Shown here: one piece after another, positions 16,999-25,410 of the stretch
Layout of the letters: every line of letters starts with the position of its first letter
How positions within the stretch are numbered: the first letter of the stretch is position 1
Assembly (NCBI GenBank): GCA_900318885.1
Contig: ONMN01000028.1
Coordinates: 1-38,980, forward strand
DNA: 38,980 nucleotides
Reading direction: 5' to 3'
Origin: an uncultured Prevotellaceae bacterium
GTDB taxonomy: Bacteria > Bacteroidota > Bacteroidia > Bacteroidales > Bacteroidaceae
Notes under the pieces: generated by a model
The model's database searches: none
Told to the model about the DNA's origin: nothing
Seen by the model: the letters and a program-made list of their open reading frames with translations, nothing else
Program-made: the position numbers and the translations under genes

Positions 16999-18959
16999 TG
17001 CTGCAAAAGTATTTCAAAGGGTGTAACGGGAAGGCCAGTGACACTATGGAGGGGGGCCTGTGGACTATCCTTCCAAGCATAGCGGACCTTAATAGGTACA
17101 GAAACAGGCGATTTCAACGAGACTTTGTTACCCTCAACCAGAGAAGAGTCAACATTCACAAAATGGCCATCACTGCCAGCGACCTCCAACTCAGGTACAT
17201 TTCCCGCATTTTCAGATAAAAGTGCTTGGTCGAAGGTAATGATAACATCAGAGCCCTGCGCCTCGGCACTAATGGGCTGAGGCGACAGCTGTACCTTCTT
17301 ATTATAAACCAAGCGATCCATACACAAGCCGATACGCTCAGCAGCCTCCTTCTTGCGCAAGGGATGAATATCGACGGTTTCACCGAGGTCTATGAGGCAG
17401 GCCATCTCAGCATACAGATCTTGCTGGGCAACTGTGCGCTGAGCTTCACGCAGAGCAGCCCAACCGCTGTTAACAGGAGTAGTCTGTGGCACTATGGGCG
17501 ACGGAAAACCTGTCTGCTGACGACCGTCGTGGTTAGCTAATTGTACGATACAGAATGGCAGTGTAGGCTCTTGCCAAAGGACACGCCAGCCACCCATGAG
17601 TTTTCTCAGGTAATCTGCATATGGTTTAGGATTGCCAGTATTCGACTCGCCCTGATACCATACCACACCGCTAATAGCGTAGGGTGCCAAAGGATGGACA
17701 ACGGCATTGTAAAGCGTAGTAGGCAGGTTCTGCAGGCTAACATCACCGCTGGGGCATGATGGCATGTCGGCACCAGCATGATGCAACCACTGAGAAGCCA
17801 AGGGAATAACATCCTTTGGCATAGGGTTTTGACTCATGCGGTCAGGACCGAAGCAAAGCATATAAGGTTTCTGAGGAATGAAATGTGCCATACCATATTT
17901 ATTAATAAAACGGATGGTGATAACATTATCACCCTCACGGAGTAATCCCTCAGGAATATCATAACGACGAGGAGGATACTGGTAGTACGTTCGACCCACT
18001 TGCTGACCATTGACAAAGGTAATATCAGCATCAAATAAGGTTCCTAAGAGCAATCGTGCGGGCTGTCCGGCATGAGCCTTGTCAATCTGAACATGTTGGC
18101 GAAGCCATACTGTACCCACTCCTCGCCAGCGCCAATTTTCCTGCTGGATAGTGTCCCATGAGGTGTCGTCATAGTCCAAAGCGGTAAAATGTCCGCTGAT
18201 GCCAGGATCGCGCTCGTCCAGCAATTTGTTCCACTGCCGGTCAGCCAAACCATTGGCCTGTTGCTGCGCCTTGATAAAATCAGGATTGTCATAGAGTCTA
18301 GTCTTCTCCACCTGCAAGGGATAGTCGCTTTGTAGTGAGTCTGCAGAAATCCATGCCTCAATGGGCGTTCCCCCCCAGCTATTGACAATAATGCCCTGAG
18401 GAACTCCTGTCTGTTGTTGCATACGTAGACCCAAAAATGTGCCAACAGCAGAAAAAAGCCAGACATTTTGCTTAGTCACTGGTTTCCAATTAATATTGGT
18501 TGGACGGATGTCGTCCTGAACACCATGTGTATTTGTCTCGTTCTGAACACGGAAGACGCGCACCTTATTATTATCAAAACGGTCGATTTCATCGGTATAT
18601 TGTGGATATACACGTTCAATGGTAACATCTATGTTCGACTGTCCGGAGCAAAGCCATACGTCACCCACCAGCACGTCTGTCAGCACAATATCTGCCACTG
18701 TCATCGTATAGGGACCGCCAGCTTTCATCTTGGGCAAATCGATACGCCAACGCCCCGTTTCATCAGCAACCGTTTCATACTGATGTTTATTCCAGCCAAT
18801 AACTACTTTTTCCTGTGGATCGGCCTTGCCCCACACGGGAATGGGCTTGTTACGCTGAAGAACCATACCAGACTGAAACAGTTGCGGAAGTTGCACTTTG
18901 GCCTCTGCGGATATCATACCCGTCACTGCCAAAAAGAAGAATAAGATTTGTCTTTTCAT
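16995..18959 (-). CDS. xynE: Secreted SGNH acetylxylan esterase / sialate O-acetylesterase-type protein
   Basis: A 654-residue exported protein from ATG 18959 (MKRQILFFFLAVTGMISAEA, signal peptide). The 35-residue upstream extension crosses the promoter and is rejected. It has a SASA/SGNH domain split around a beta-sandwich insertion: block I VWLCSGQSN with catalytic Ser108, then IVNSWGGTPIEAW, a jelly-roll segment (WLRQHVQIDKAHAGQPARLLLG), then VVWYQGESN and a C-terminal DIHPLRKKEAAERI bearing the catalytic His. Family annotation says sialate O-acetylesterase, but divergence from xynD-xynA-xynB strongly suggests removal of acetyl groups from xylan. It matches the esterase gene named xynE in the Prevotella bryantii xylanase cluster, as I recall it. 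Location is periplasm or cell surface. Confidence 0.82.
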   Translation of the reverse strand: MKRQILFFFLAVTGMISAEAKVQLPQLFQSGMVLQRNKPIPVWGKADPQEKVVIGWNKHQYETVADETGRWRIDLPKMKAGGPYTMTVADIVLTDVLVGDVWLCSGQSNIDVTIERVYPQYTDEIDRFDNNKVRVFRVQNETNTHGVQDDIRPTNINWKPVTKQNVWLFSAVGTFLGLRMQQQTGVPQGIIVNSWGGTPIEAWISADSLQSDYPLQVEKTRLYDNPDFIKAQQQANGLADRQWNKLLDERDPGISGHFTALDYDDTSWDTIQQENWRWRGVGTVWLRQHVQIDKAHAGQPARLLLGTLFDADITFVNGQQVGRTYYQYPPRRYDIPEGLLREGDNVITIRFINKYGMAHFIPQKPYMLCFGPDRMSQNPMPKDVIPLASQWLHHAGADMPSCPSGDVSLQNLPTTLYNAVVHPLAPYAISGVVWYQGESNTGNPKPYADYLRKLMGGWRVLWQEPTLPFCIVQLANHDGRQQTGFPSPIVPQTTPVNSGWAALREAQRTVAQQDLYAEMACLIDLGETVDIHPLRKKEAAERIGLCMDRLVYNKKVQLSPQPISAEAQGSDVIITFDQALLSENAGNVPELEVAGSDGHFVNVDSSLVEGNKVSLKSPVSVPIKVRYAWKDSPQAPLHSVTGLPVTPFEILLQQ

Positions 18960-18976
18960 TGTTCGATAGTTTTGTG

Positions 18977-18984
18977 CAAATGTA
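18977..18984 (-). promoter_or_regulatory. -7 box (TACATTTG) for xynE
   Basis: TACATTTG on the minus strand ends 17 nt before the xynE ATG. It faces away from the xynD promoter, leaving about 107 nt of shared control region. Confidence 0.6.
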
Positions 18985-19020
18985 ATAAAAATAAGTGAAT
19001 AAACTATCAAATAAGAGCAA

Positions 19021-19069
19021 TTTTTTGATGCATGCAACAAAAAACCATACTTTTTGTTACACACAAAAA
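19021..19069. promoter_or_regulatory. Two adjacent dyads with TTTTTG/CAAAAA arms: candidate xylan-responsive operator
   Basis: Dyad 1 spans 19021-19044: TTTTTTG (19021-19027) and CAAAAAA (19038-19044) surround the palindrome GCATGC (19030-19035), with 11 of 12 symmetric positions matching. Dyad 2 spans 19051-19069: TTTTTGT (19051-19057) and ACAAAAA (19063-19069) with a 5-nt spacer. Both lie between the divergent -7 boxes. Dyad 2 ends 22 nt before the xynD -7 box, a fitting site for an activator. In P. bryantii the DNA-binding part of XynR is reported to bind upstream of xynD; that this is the equivalent site is inference. Confidence 0.55.
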
Positions 19070-19091
19070 TGTCGATTTCAGCGTTATTTAC

Positions 19092-19099
19092 TATCTTTG
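19092..19099 (+). promoter_or_regulatory. -7 box (TATCTTTG) for the xynDAB operon
   Basis: TATCTTTGCA lies 32 nt before the xynD ATG at 19132. No good -33 element is seen, which is consistent with a promoter needing an activator. Confidence 0.65.
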
Positions 19100-19131
19100 C
19101 ACACAGAATTTATTAAAATCTATCAATCAAT

Positions 19132-20529
19132 ATGACACCTAACGAAAATCAAGGAGCAAAAGGCTTCTACAAACTCAGCTGGTTGCAGCGCATAGGATTT
19201 GGCTCTGGCGACCTGGCTCAGAATCTTATCTTTCAGGTAATCTGCACTTATCTGCTGTTTTTTTACACCGATATCTATGGACTTACACCCTCCGCTGTGG
19301 CTGTAATGTTCTTGGTTGGTAATGTTGCTAATGTGATATGGGATCCCATCGTGGGTACCCTCATCGACAAGAGCAATCCACGATACGGAAAATACCGCTC
19401 GTATCTGCTATATGTAGGTATTCCCCTTTCCGGATTCGCCATTTTGTGTTTCTACAATGGTTTTGCTCCATCGCTGATATATGCCTACGTGACCTATATC
19501 TCCATGCAGCTGCTCTATACGTTTATTAATGTACCGTACGGAGCGTTGAATTCTTCACTGACTCGCGATACCAACGAAATTACCATCCTTACGTCAGTAC
19601 GTATGTTCATGGCCAACCTCGGTGGTCTGGCAGTCAACTCTGGCCTGCCCCTGTTCATCGCCCTGATTGCTGGTGCGCCATCAGACAGCCTGCCAAAGGA
19701 TCCTTCAGCATGGTTCACCACCATGACCATTTACGCCATTGTAGGTTTCTGCCTGCTCGCATTCTGTTTCTCACAGTGTAAAGAGCGCGTGGTGATGGAC
19801 GCTAAAGCCACTGAAGATGTTAAGGTCAGCGACCTGTGGATGGAATTTCTCCGCAACCGTCCCTTACGTGTCCTCGCCTTCTTCTTCATCACCGCTTTCG
19901 CCATGATGTCAGTAGGTAATGCCGCTGGTGCATACTTTATGAATAGCAATCTGCACGGCTCTGCTCAGCAGTTGTCTATTTTCATGGCTTTAGGTTCTGC
20001 TCCAGCTTTTCTGTTTATGCCTCTTGTTCCTTGGTTCAAGCGCATGGTCGGCAAGAAGAATATGTTCTATCTTTTCCTAGGTGCAGCCATTGTTGGTATG
20101 GGTATGCTCTATTTCATCTCTAAGATGGATCAACCCAGCATGATGATGATTTATGTAGCACAGTTCATTAAGAGCACAGGTGTCATTGTGGCTACTGGTT
20201 ACATGTGGGCACTGGTTCCAGAGGTTATCTCTTACGGTGAGTACACTACTGGTCGTCGTATCTCGGGTATCGTTAATGCTCTGACAGGTTTGTTCTTTAA
20301 GGCTGGTATGACCTTTGGTAGTATTGTTGGCCCAGCTGTATTGGCCTATGTGGGTTATAACAGCGCAGAGATCGACCAGACTCCTTTTGCTGAAGAGGGT
20401 ATCCTGTGGCTCGTTTGCGTAATCCCTGCTATATTGCTGGCTTTGGCCATGTTCATTATCAGCCGCTATGAACTGACTGATGAGGTCATCGACGACATCA
20501 ACAAGAAGATTGAAGAGCGCAATAAATAA
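19132..20529 (+). CDS. xynD: GPH-type sugar:cation symporter (MFS), xyloside/xylo-oligosaccharide transporter
   Basis: A 465-residue membrane protein with about 12 predicted transmembrane segments. Typical glycoside-pentoside-hexuronide family features are FGSGDLAQNLIFQVICTYLLFFYTDIYGL at the start, WDPIVGTLIDKSNPRYGKYRSYL after helix 2, and the late EVISYGEYTTGRRISGIVNAL motif. It would import xylose-containing sugars across the inner membrane with sodium or protons. It begins the operon with xynA (4-nt gap) and xynB. The gene order matches the xynDAB cluster of P. bryantii, where xynD is described as a sodium:solute-type symporter; the substrate is inferred from context. Confidence 0.87.
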   Translation: MTPNENQGAKGFYKLSWLQRIGFGSGDLAQNLIFQVICTYLLFFYTDIYGLTPSAVAVMFLVGNVANVIWDPIVGTLIDKSNPRYGKYRSYLLYVGIPLSGFAILCFYNGFAPSLIYAYVTYISMQLLYTFINVPYGALNSSLTRDTNEITILTSVRMFMANLGGLAVNSGLPLFIALIAGAPSDSLPKDPSAWFTTMTIYAIVGFCLLAFCFSQCKERVVMDAKATEDVKVSDLWMEFLRNRPLRVLAFFFITAFAMMSVGNAAGAYFMNSNLHGSAQQLSIFMALGSAPAFLFMPLVPWFKRMVGKKNMFYLFLGAAIVGMGMLYFISKMDQPSMMMIYVAQFIKSTGVIVATGYMWALVPEVISYGEYTTGRRISGIVNALTGLFFKAGMTFGSIVGPAVLAYVGYNSAEIDQTPFAEEGILWLVCVIPAILLALAMFIISRYELTDEVIDDINKKIEERNK

Positions 20530-20533
20530 GACT

Positions 20534-21634
20534 ATGAAAAGATTCCTCCTATCCGCAATAGCCATCGCTACGCTGAGTACAGCGTCGGCACAAGGTCTCA
20601 AAGATGCCATTGGCAAATACTGCCTCATCGGTGCTGCTGTCAACCAGTGGCAGAGCGACGGACAGGTACCTGCAGCTGATGCCGTACTAGCCAAGCACTT
20701 CAACTGCGTTGTGGCAGAAAACTGTATGAAACCAGAGGTGTTGGCACCGGCTGAAGGTATCTTCGACTTCCGTGTAGCCGACAAGTTCGTCAACTACGCC
20801 CGTCAGTTAGGGCTGAAGGTGAATGGTCACTGCTTGGTATGGCACTCACAGGCTCCTGACTGGTGGTTTACCAATGGTTATGCTGCCAGTCCAGTATCTA
20901 AAGAGGTCTTGAAAGAGCGTCTTATCAAGCACATCAAGACCGTAGTAGGTCACTTCAAGGGACAGGTCTTTGGTTGGGATGTTGTCAACGAGGCTATCGA
21001 GGATGACGGTTCGTTCCGAAAGTCAAAGTACTATAACTTATTAGGTGAAGAGTTCATCGAGATTGCTTTCCGTGCAGCTCATGAGGCTGACCCTGACGCA
21101 GAACTCTACTATAACGACTATTCGATGTCGGGTGAGAAGAAGCGTGAGGCCGTCTGCCGTCTCGTCAAGAACCTAAAGGCCAAGGGGCTGCGCATCGATG
21201 GTGTAGGTATGCAGAGCCACAACGGTCTGGACTATCCTAACCTCGATGAATATGAGAAGAGCATCGATGCCTTTGCTGCCTGTGGTGTGAAAGTACTGAT
21301 TACTGAGCTCGATATCAATGTGCTACCCAACCCAGAAGGCTTTGGTGGCGCTGATATCGCCCAGAACTTTGAACTACAGCAGAAGTACAACCCCTATGTC
21401 AATGGTCTGCCTGCCGATAAGCAGAAAGAACTCGACAAGCGTTGGTTGGATTTGTTCAAAATCTACTACAAGCATCGCACACAGATTGGCCGCATCACTT
21501 TGTGGGGTGTCTGTGACGACAACTCTTGGCTCAATGGCTGGCCTATCAAGGGACGTACCAACTATCCTTTGCTTTTTGACCGCCAGTATCAGGCAAAGCC
21601 TATTATCAACGACATTATCAAACTATACAAATAA
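20534..21634 (+). CDS. xynA: Secreted GH10 endo-1,4-beta-xylanase
   Basis: A 366-residue family 10 glycoside hydrolase from ATG 20534 (MKRFLLSAIAIATLSTASAQ, signal peptide); the 18-residue upstream extension lies inside xynD. The TIM barrel carries VNGHCLVWHSQAPDW, the acid/base Glu153 in GWDVVNEAIEDDGS, YYNDYSMSG, GMQSHNG and the nucleophile Glu259 in VLITELDINV, with the C-terminal LWGVCDDNSWL. These are the canonical GH10 positions, and the protein is a single catalytic domain without a carbohydrate-binding module. It would cut the xylan backbone in the periplasm or at the cell surface. It is in an operon between xynD and xynB. Confidence 0.96.
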   Translation: MKRFLLSAIAIATLSTASAQGLKDAIGKYCLIGAAVNQWQSDGQVPAADAVLAKHFNCVVAENCMKPEVLAPAEGIFDFRVADKFVNYARQLGLKVNGHCLVWHSQAPDWWFTNGYAASPVSKEVLKERLIKHIKTVVGHFKGQVFGWDVVNEAIEDDGSFRKSKYYNLLGEEFIEIAFRAAHEADPDAELYYNDYSMSGEKKREAVCRLVKNLKAKGLRIDGVGMQSHNGLDYPNLDEYEKSIDAFAACGVKVLITELDINVLPNPEGFGGADIAQNFELQQKYNPYVNGLPADKQKELDKRWLDLFKIYYKHRTQIGRITLWGVCDDNSWLNGWPIKGRTNYPLLFDRQYQAKPIINDIIKLYK

Positions 21635-21642
21635 TTACTATT

Positions 21643-22680
21643 ATGGCAAAATTACCACGTTATCTTTTCCCAAGCGACTATATGGCTGACCCCTCAGCCA
21701 ATATATTTAACGGACGTTTCTACATCTATCCCTCACACGACTGGGATGCAGGTGAGTGTTTCGACGACGATGGCGGACACTTCCAGATGAAAGACTATCA
21801 CGTACTCTCTTGGGACGACATTGAGAATGGCGAGGTCACCGATCATGGAGTGATCCTTGACGTGAAAGACGTGCCCTGGGCTGAGAAGCAGATGTGGGAC
21901 AACGACTGTGTTGAGAAGGACGGCAAGTACTACCTCATCTTCTCTGCCAAGGCTTACGATGGTGTATTCCGTCTGGGTGTAGCTGTTGCAGACAAGCCGG
22001 AAGGTCCATTCAAGCCTATGGAGAAACCCATCCGTGGCTCGTTCTCTATCGACCCCTGCGTGTTTAAGGACGATGATGGCAAGATCTATACCTACTTCGG
22101 TGGACTGTGGGGTGGACAGCTGCAGTGGTGGCGCCCACTGCCCAATGGTTTGGCACCTGTTTTCGGCAAGTATGGCGACGAGAACGGACTCATCGACCTC
22201 GGCGCTGCTCCTGACCACAAGGGCGAGCTCTTCACACAGGTCGACAGTCCCGCTATCAACAGCTGTGTCGTTCGCATGAGCGATGATGTACAACAGTTTG
22301 CAGAGGCTCCTCGTGCTGTTGTTGTACTCGACAAGAATGGTGAGCCCATGAAGGCTGGTGACCCCCACCGTTTCTTTGAGGCTTCATGGATGCACAAATA
22401 TAATGGTAAGTACTACTTCTCCTACTCTACTGGTGACAGCCACTTCCTCTGCTATGCCATTGGTGACAACCCTTACGGACCATTCCGCTACCAAGGTGTC
22501 ATCCTTGACCCTGTCGTAGGTTGGACAACCCACCACTCTATCGTAGAGTATAAGGGTCAGTGGTATTTGTGCTATCACGACTGTGTACCCAGCAACGATA
22601 TCACACACCTGCGCTCACTGAAGGTTCAGCGCCTGTTCTACAATGAGGACGGTACCATCCAGAAAGTGGTAAACGAATAA
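21643..22680 (+). CDS. xynB: GH43 beta-xylosidase / exo-xylanase
   Basis: A 345-residue five-bladed propeller enzyme with no signal peptide (MAKLPRYLFPSDYMADPSAN), so probably cytoplasmic. The three family carboxylates are visible: Asp16 (base) in YMADPSANIF, Asp137 (pKa modulator) in GSFSIDPCVF, and Glu246 (acid) in PHRFFEASWMHKY. It would release xylose from the ends of imported xylo-oligosaccharides. It starts 8 nt after xynA and matches xynB of P. bryantii in type and place. It is followed by a terminator-like hairpin. Confidence 0.94.
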   Translation: MAKLPRYLFPSDYMADPSANIFNGRFYIYPSHDWDAGECFDDDGGHFQMKDYHVLSWDDIENGEVTDHGVILDVKDVPWAEKQMWDNDCVEKDGKYYLIFSAKAYDGVFRLGVAVADKPEGPFKPMEKPIRGSFSIDPCVFKDDDGKIYTYFGGLWGGQLQWWRPLPNGLAPVFGKYGDENGLIDLGAAPDHKGELFTQVDSPAINSCVVRMSDDVQQFAEAPRAVVVLDKNGEPMKAGDPHRFFEASWMHKYNGKYYFSYSTGDSHFLCYAIGDNPYGPFRYQGVILDPVVGWTTHHSIVEYKGQWYLCYHDCVPSNDITHLRSLKVQRLFYNEDGTIQKVVNE

Positions 22681-22722
22681 CGCAAGTCAAGCGTTAGTTG
22701 TTTGACGCGCGAAACACCTAAG

Positions 22723-22758
22723 GACTGATGACATTTAGCGGTGTCATCAGTCTTTTTT
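22723..22758 (+). terminator. Intrinsic terminator or attenuator after xynB
   Basis: Perfect 11-bp stem: GACTGATGACA (22723-22733) with TGTCATCAGTC (22742-22752), 8-nt loop, followed by six T residues (22753-22758). It ends only 15 nt before the next gene's start, and no promoter box lies between, so partial read-through or attenuation is likely. Confidence 0.88.
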
Positions 22759-22773
22759 ATATATAATAAGGTG

Positions 22774-25410
22774 ATGATGATAAAGAGATTAGCATTCATA
22801 GGATTATTGGTTTGCATGGCGCTTACCGTTGTGGCTCAGAAGGTCAGTGTGGTGACGGGCAAAAAGGCAACGGCTCGCGAGCAATACGCTAAAGAATATT
22901 TGCAGAAGAAACTGACGGCGATGGGTTATACCATTGTCCAGAAGAAAGGTGACTATCAGATTGCATTGTTGTGTAAGAATAGCGGCAAGGCCGAGGGATA
23001 CCAGATTTCCCGAAATCGCCAGAAAATCAGCGTTATTGGTAACAATCCGAGTGGTGTTATCTATGGTTGCGTAGAACTGGCAGAGCGCATACGTCAGGAT
23101 AAAGGGCTCTTCGTCGATGAGAGTCCGCAGATGGTCATGCGTGGCACGTGTATCGGGCTGCAGAAGACTGTTTATCTGCCTGGTCATGCCGTCTATGAGT
23201 ATCCTTATACTCCAGAAAACTTCCCTTGGTTTTACGATAAGGAGGAATGGATAAAATACCTCGATATGATGGTCGAGAATAAGATGAACTCGTTGTATCT
23301 GTGGAATGGTCATCCCTTTGCATCGTTGGTAAAACTGAAGGACTATCCCTTTGCATTAGAGGTAGACGAAGAAACGTTCAAGAAAAACGAGGAAATCTTT
23401 TCGTTCCTAACACACGAGGCCGACCGTCGCGGCATCTGGGTCATTCAGATGTTCTATAACATCATCCTCAGTAAGCCATTTGCCGATCATTACGGATTGA
23501 AAACACAAGACCGTCATCGTCCCATCACACCGCTCATTGCCGACTATACCCGCAAGAGCATTGCCGCTTTTATTGAGAAATATCCTAATGTCGGTCTGCT
23601 GGTATGTCTCGGCGAGGCGATGGCAACCATCGACGATGACGTGACATGGATGAAGGAAACCATCATCCCTGGCATCAAGGATGGACTGAAGGCCAGCGGT
23701 CGTACGGATATTCCTCCTGTAGTGCTGCGTTCGCACGATACGGATGGGCCACTGGTACTGAAGGAATCGTTGCCCCTCTATCCCAACATCTACACCATGT
23801 CGAAATATACAGGCGAATCGTTGACAACCTACGAGCCTGGTGGACCTTGGGGTGAGACACATCGGCAATTGGCTGCAGCTGCTCCTGTGCATATCGATAA
23901 CGTACATATCCTTGCCAATCTCGAACCTTGGCGCTGGTCATCACCTGCGTTCATCCAGAAAACCGTTCAGGCCATGCATCGTGTGCACCACTCAAAAGGC
24001 CTACATCTCTATCCCCAAGCATCCTATTGGGACTGGCCCTATACGGCTGATAAACTTCCCAATGGTGAGCGTCTGAAGCAATTAGATCGCGACTGGATGT
24101 GGTATCAAGCTTGGGGGCGCTACGCATGGAATGAGCAACGCGGCAACGACAAGACCTATTGGAAGAAGGAATTGGCAGAATACTATGGTATAGACACTAT
24201 TGCCGCCGGCCATCTGCTCAATGCTTATGATGAAGCTGGTGAGATTGCTCCTAAACTGCTGCGTCGTTTCGGCATTACTGAGGGTAACCGTCAGACGTTG
24301 CTCCTTGGCATGACAATGGGCGAACTGGTCAATCCTTATAAGTACACCATATATCCCGGCTTCTATGAGAGTTGCGGACCAGAGGGCGAAAAACTTATCG
24401 AATATATTGAAAAAGAATGTAAAGGACAACCGCATGTAGGTGAACTGCCATTCGATATCGTTGACCAATGTGTCAATCATGGTGACCGCGCCTTGATTGA
24501 AATGGGAGCCATTGCAACAAAACCCACCCGTCATGCTGATGAATTCGAGCGCGTATGGAATGACTTCCTGTGCTTTGCTTCATTTGCCAAAGCCTTCCAA
24601 TTAAAAGTGCGTGCCGCCGCCGAAGTGCTACAGTATAAATGGACGAAGGATATCAGCCATTTGGAGACTGCAGAGAAGTGGTTAGAACAGAGCCTCAGCA
24701 TCTGGTATGACCTCAGTCGCATGACTGACCAGTGGTATCTCTATGCTAACTCCATGCAGACGGCACAACGTCGTATTCCTGTTGGTGGCGACGGAGGCAA
24801 GATGAAGACGTGGAGCGAACTGGCTAAGGTCTATCAAGAAGAACTCGATGCGTTTAAGGAAAACATCGAGAAATTGAAGCACCCCGTAGCACAGACGGAT
24901 ATTCTTATCAATCCTCTGAAACCTGCAGATGTGAAGTATAGTGGTACTATTGTTACGCTGAAGAAAGGTGCCATTCTTTTTGAGAAGCGTCCAGATACGC
25001 CCATCGACAGTCTGGCGCCAGAATTAGTCGGTTTGCAGGCACTGGTATTGAACCGCGATAGTACACGTATTGTGGGTACCACAATCGAGTTTGAATGCGA
25101 CAAACCTGTCAAGGTGCTTGTCGGCCTCTTTAAGGATGACGATCCCAAGTGGGCCAAGGCTCCTAAGTTGGAAATTGACGCAACGGGTAATGAATACGGT
25201 CAGGCTGAACCTATCCTCACCAATGCTATCAGCATCGTACAGATGCCGAAGGTAAATATCCACACCTACTCACTGCCTGCCGGTCAACATACACTACGGT
25301 TGCCGAAGGGAATCCTAATTGTTGCTGGCTTTACCAGCGATAATATCAAGCCTCGTGACTGCGGGCTCAATGGTCCGTCGAGTGAGGTTGACTGGCTGTT
25401 CCAAAAGTAA
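22774..25410 (+). CDS. Large secreted putative glycoside hydrolase in the xylan locus, family unclear (alpha-glucuronidase candidate)
   Basis: A protein of 878 residues from ATG 22774 (877 if the next ATG at 22777 is used; AAGG lies just before both). It starts with MMIKRLAFIGLLVCMALTVVAQ, a signal peptide. Residues about 23-115 resemble the small domain found before GH20/GH67 barrels (AREQYAKEYLQKKL, YQISRNRQKISVIGNNPSGVIYG). A TIM-barrel-like region follows (MRGTCIGLQK, YLDMMVENKMNSLYLWNG, LLVCLGEAMATIDDD, VHILANLEPWRWSSPAF, LHLYPQASYWDWPY), then a helical region and a beta-rich C-terminus. The canonical GH67 stretch with RMINHWDNLDG-type sequence and the GH115 hallmarks were not found. Context suggests removal of glucuronic acid or other side chains from xylan. 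Catalytic residues cannot be assigned. Confidence 0.6.
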   Translation: MMIKRLAFIGLLVCMALTVVAQKVSVVTGKKATAREQYAKEYLQKKLTAMGYTIVQKKGDYQIALLCKNSGKAEGYQISRNRQKISVIGNNPSGVIYGCVELAERIRQDKGLFVDESPQMVMRGTCIGLQKTVYLPGHAVYEYPYTPENFPWFYDKEEWIKYLDMMVENKMNSLYLWNGHPFASLVKLKDYPFALEVDEETFKKNEEIFSFLTHEADRRGIWVIQMFYNIILSKPFADHYGLKTQDRHRPITPLIADYTRKSIAAFIEKYPNVGLLVCLGEAMATIDDDVTWMKETIIPGIKDGLKASGRTDIPPVVLRSHDTDGPLVLKESLPLYPNIYTMSKYTGESLTTYEPGGPWGETHRQLAAAAPVHIDNVHILANLEPWRWSSPAFIQKTVQAMHRVHHSKGLHLYPQASYWDWPYTADKLPNGERLKQLDRDWMWYQAWGRYAWNEQRGNDKTYWKKELAEYYGIDTIAAGHLLNAYDEAGEIAPKLLRRFGITEGNRQTLLLGMTMGELVNPYKYTIYPGFYESCGPEGEKLIEYIEKECKGQPHVGELPFDIVDQCVNHGDRALIEMGAIATKPTRHADEFERVWNDFLCFASFAKAFQLKVRAAAEVLQYKWTKDISHLETAEKWLEQSLSIWYDLSRMTDQWYLYANSMQTAQRRIPVGGDGGKMKTWSELAKVYQEELDAFKENIEKLKHPVAQTDILINPLKPADVKYSGTIVTLKKGAILFEKRPDTPIDSLAPELVGLQALVLNRDSTRIVGTTIEFECDKPVKVLVGLFKDDDPKWAKAPKLEIDATGNEYGQAEPILTNAISIVQMPKVNIHTYSLPAGQHTLRLPKGILIVAGFTSDNIKPRDCGLNGPSSEVDWLFQK

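Noticed and set aside
17004-17011. TACTTTTG on the minus strand just before the HAD gene as its promoter
   Set aside because: It lies inside the last codons of the xynE-like gene (FEILLQQ) and the genes overlap by ATGA, so coupling within one transcript explains the HAD gene; an internal promoter remains possible but unsupported.
22774-25410. Firm assignment to GH67 or GH115 alpha-glucuronidase
   Set aside because: The context fits, but the characteristic GH67 and GH115 sequence stretches were not found, so only a tentative call is given.
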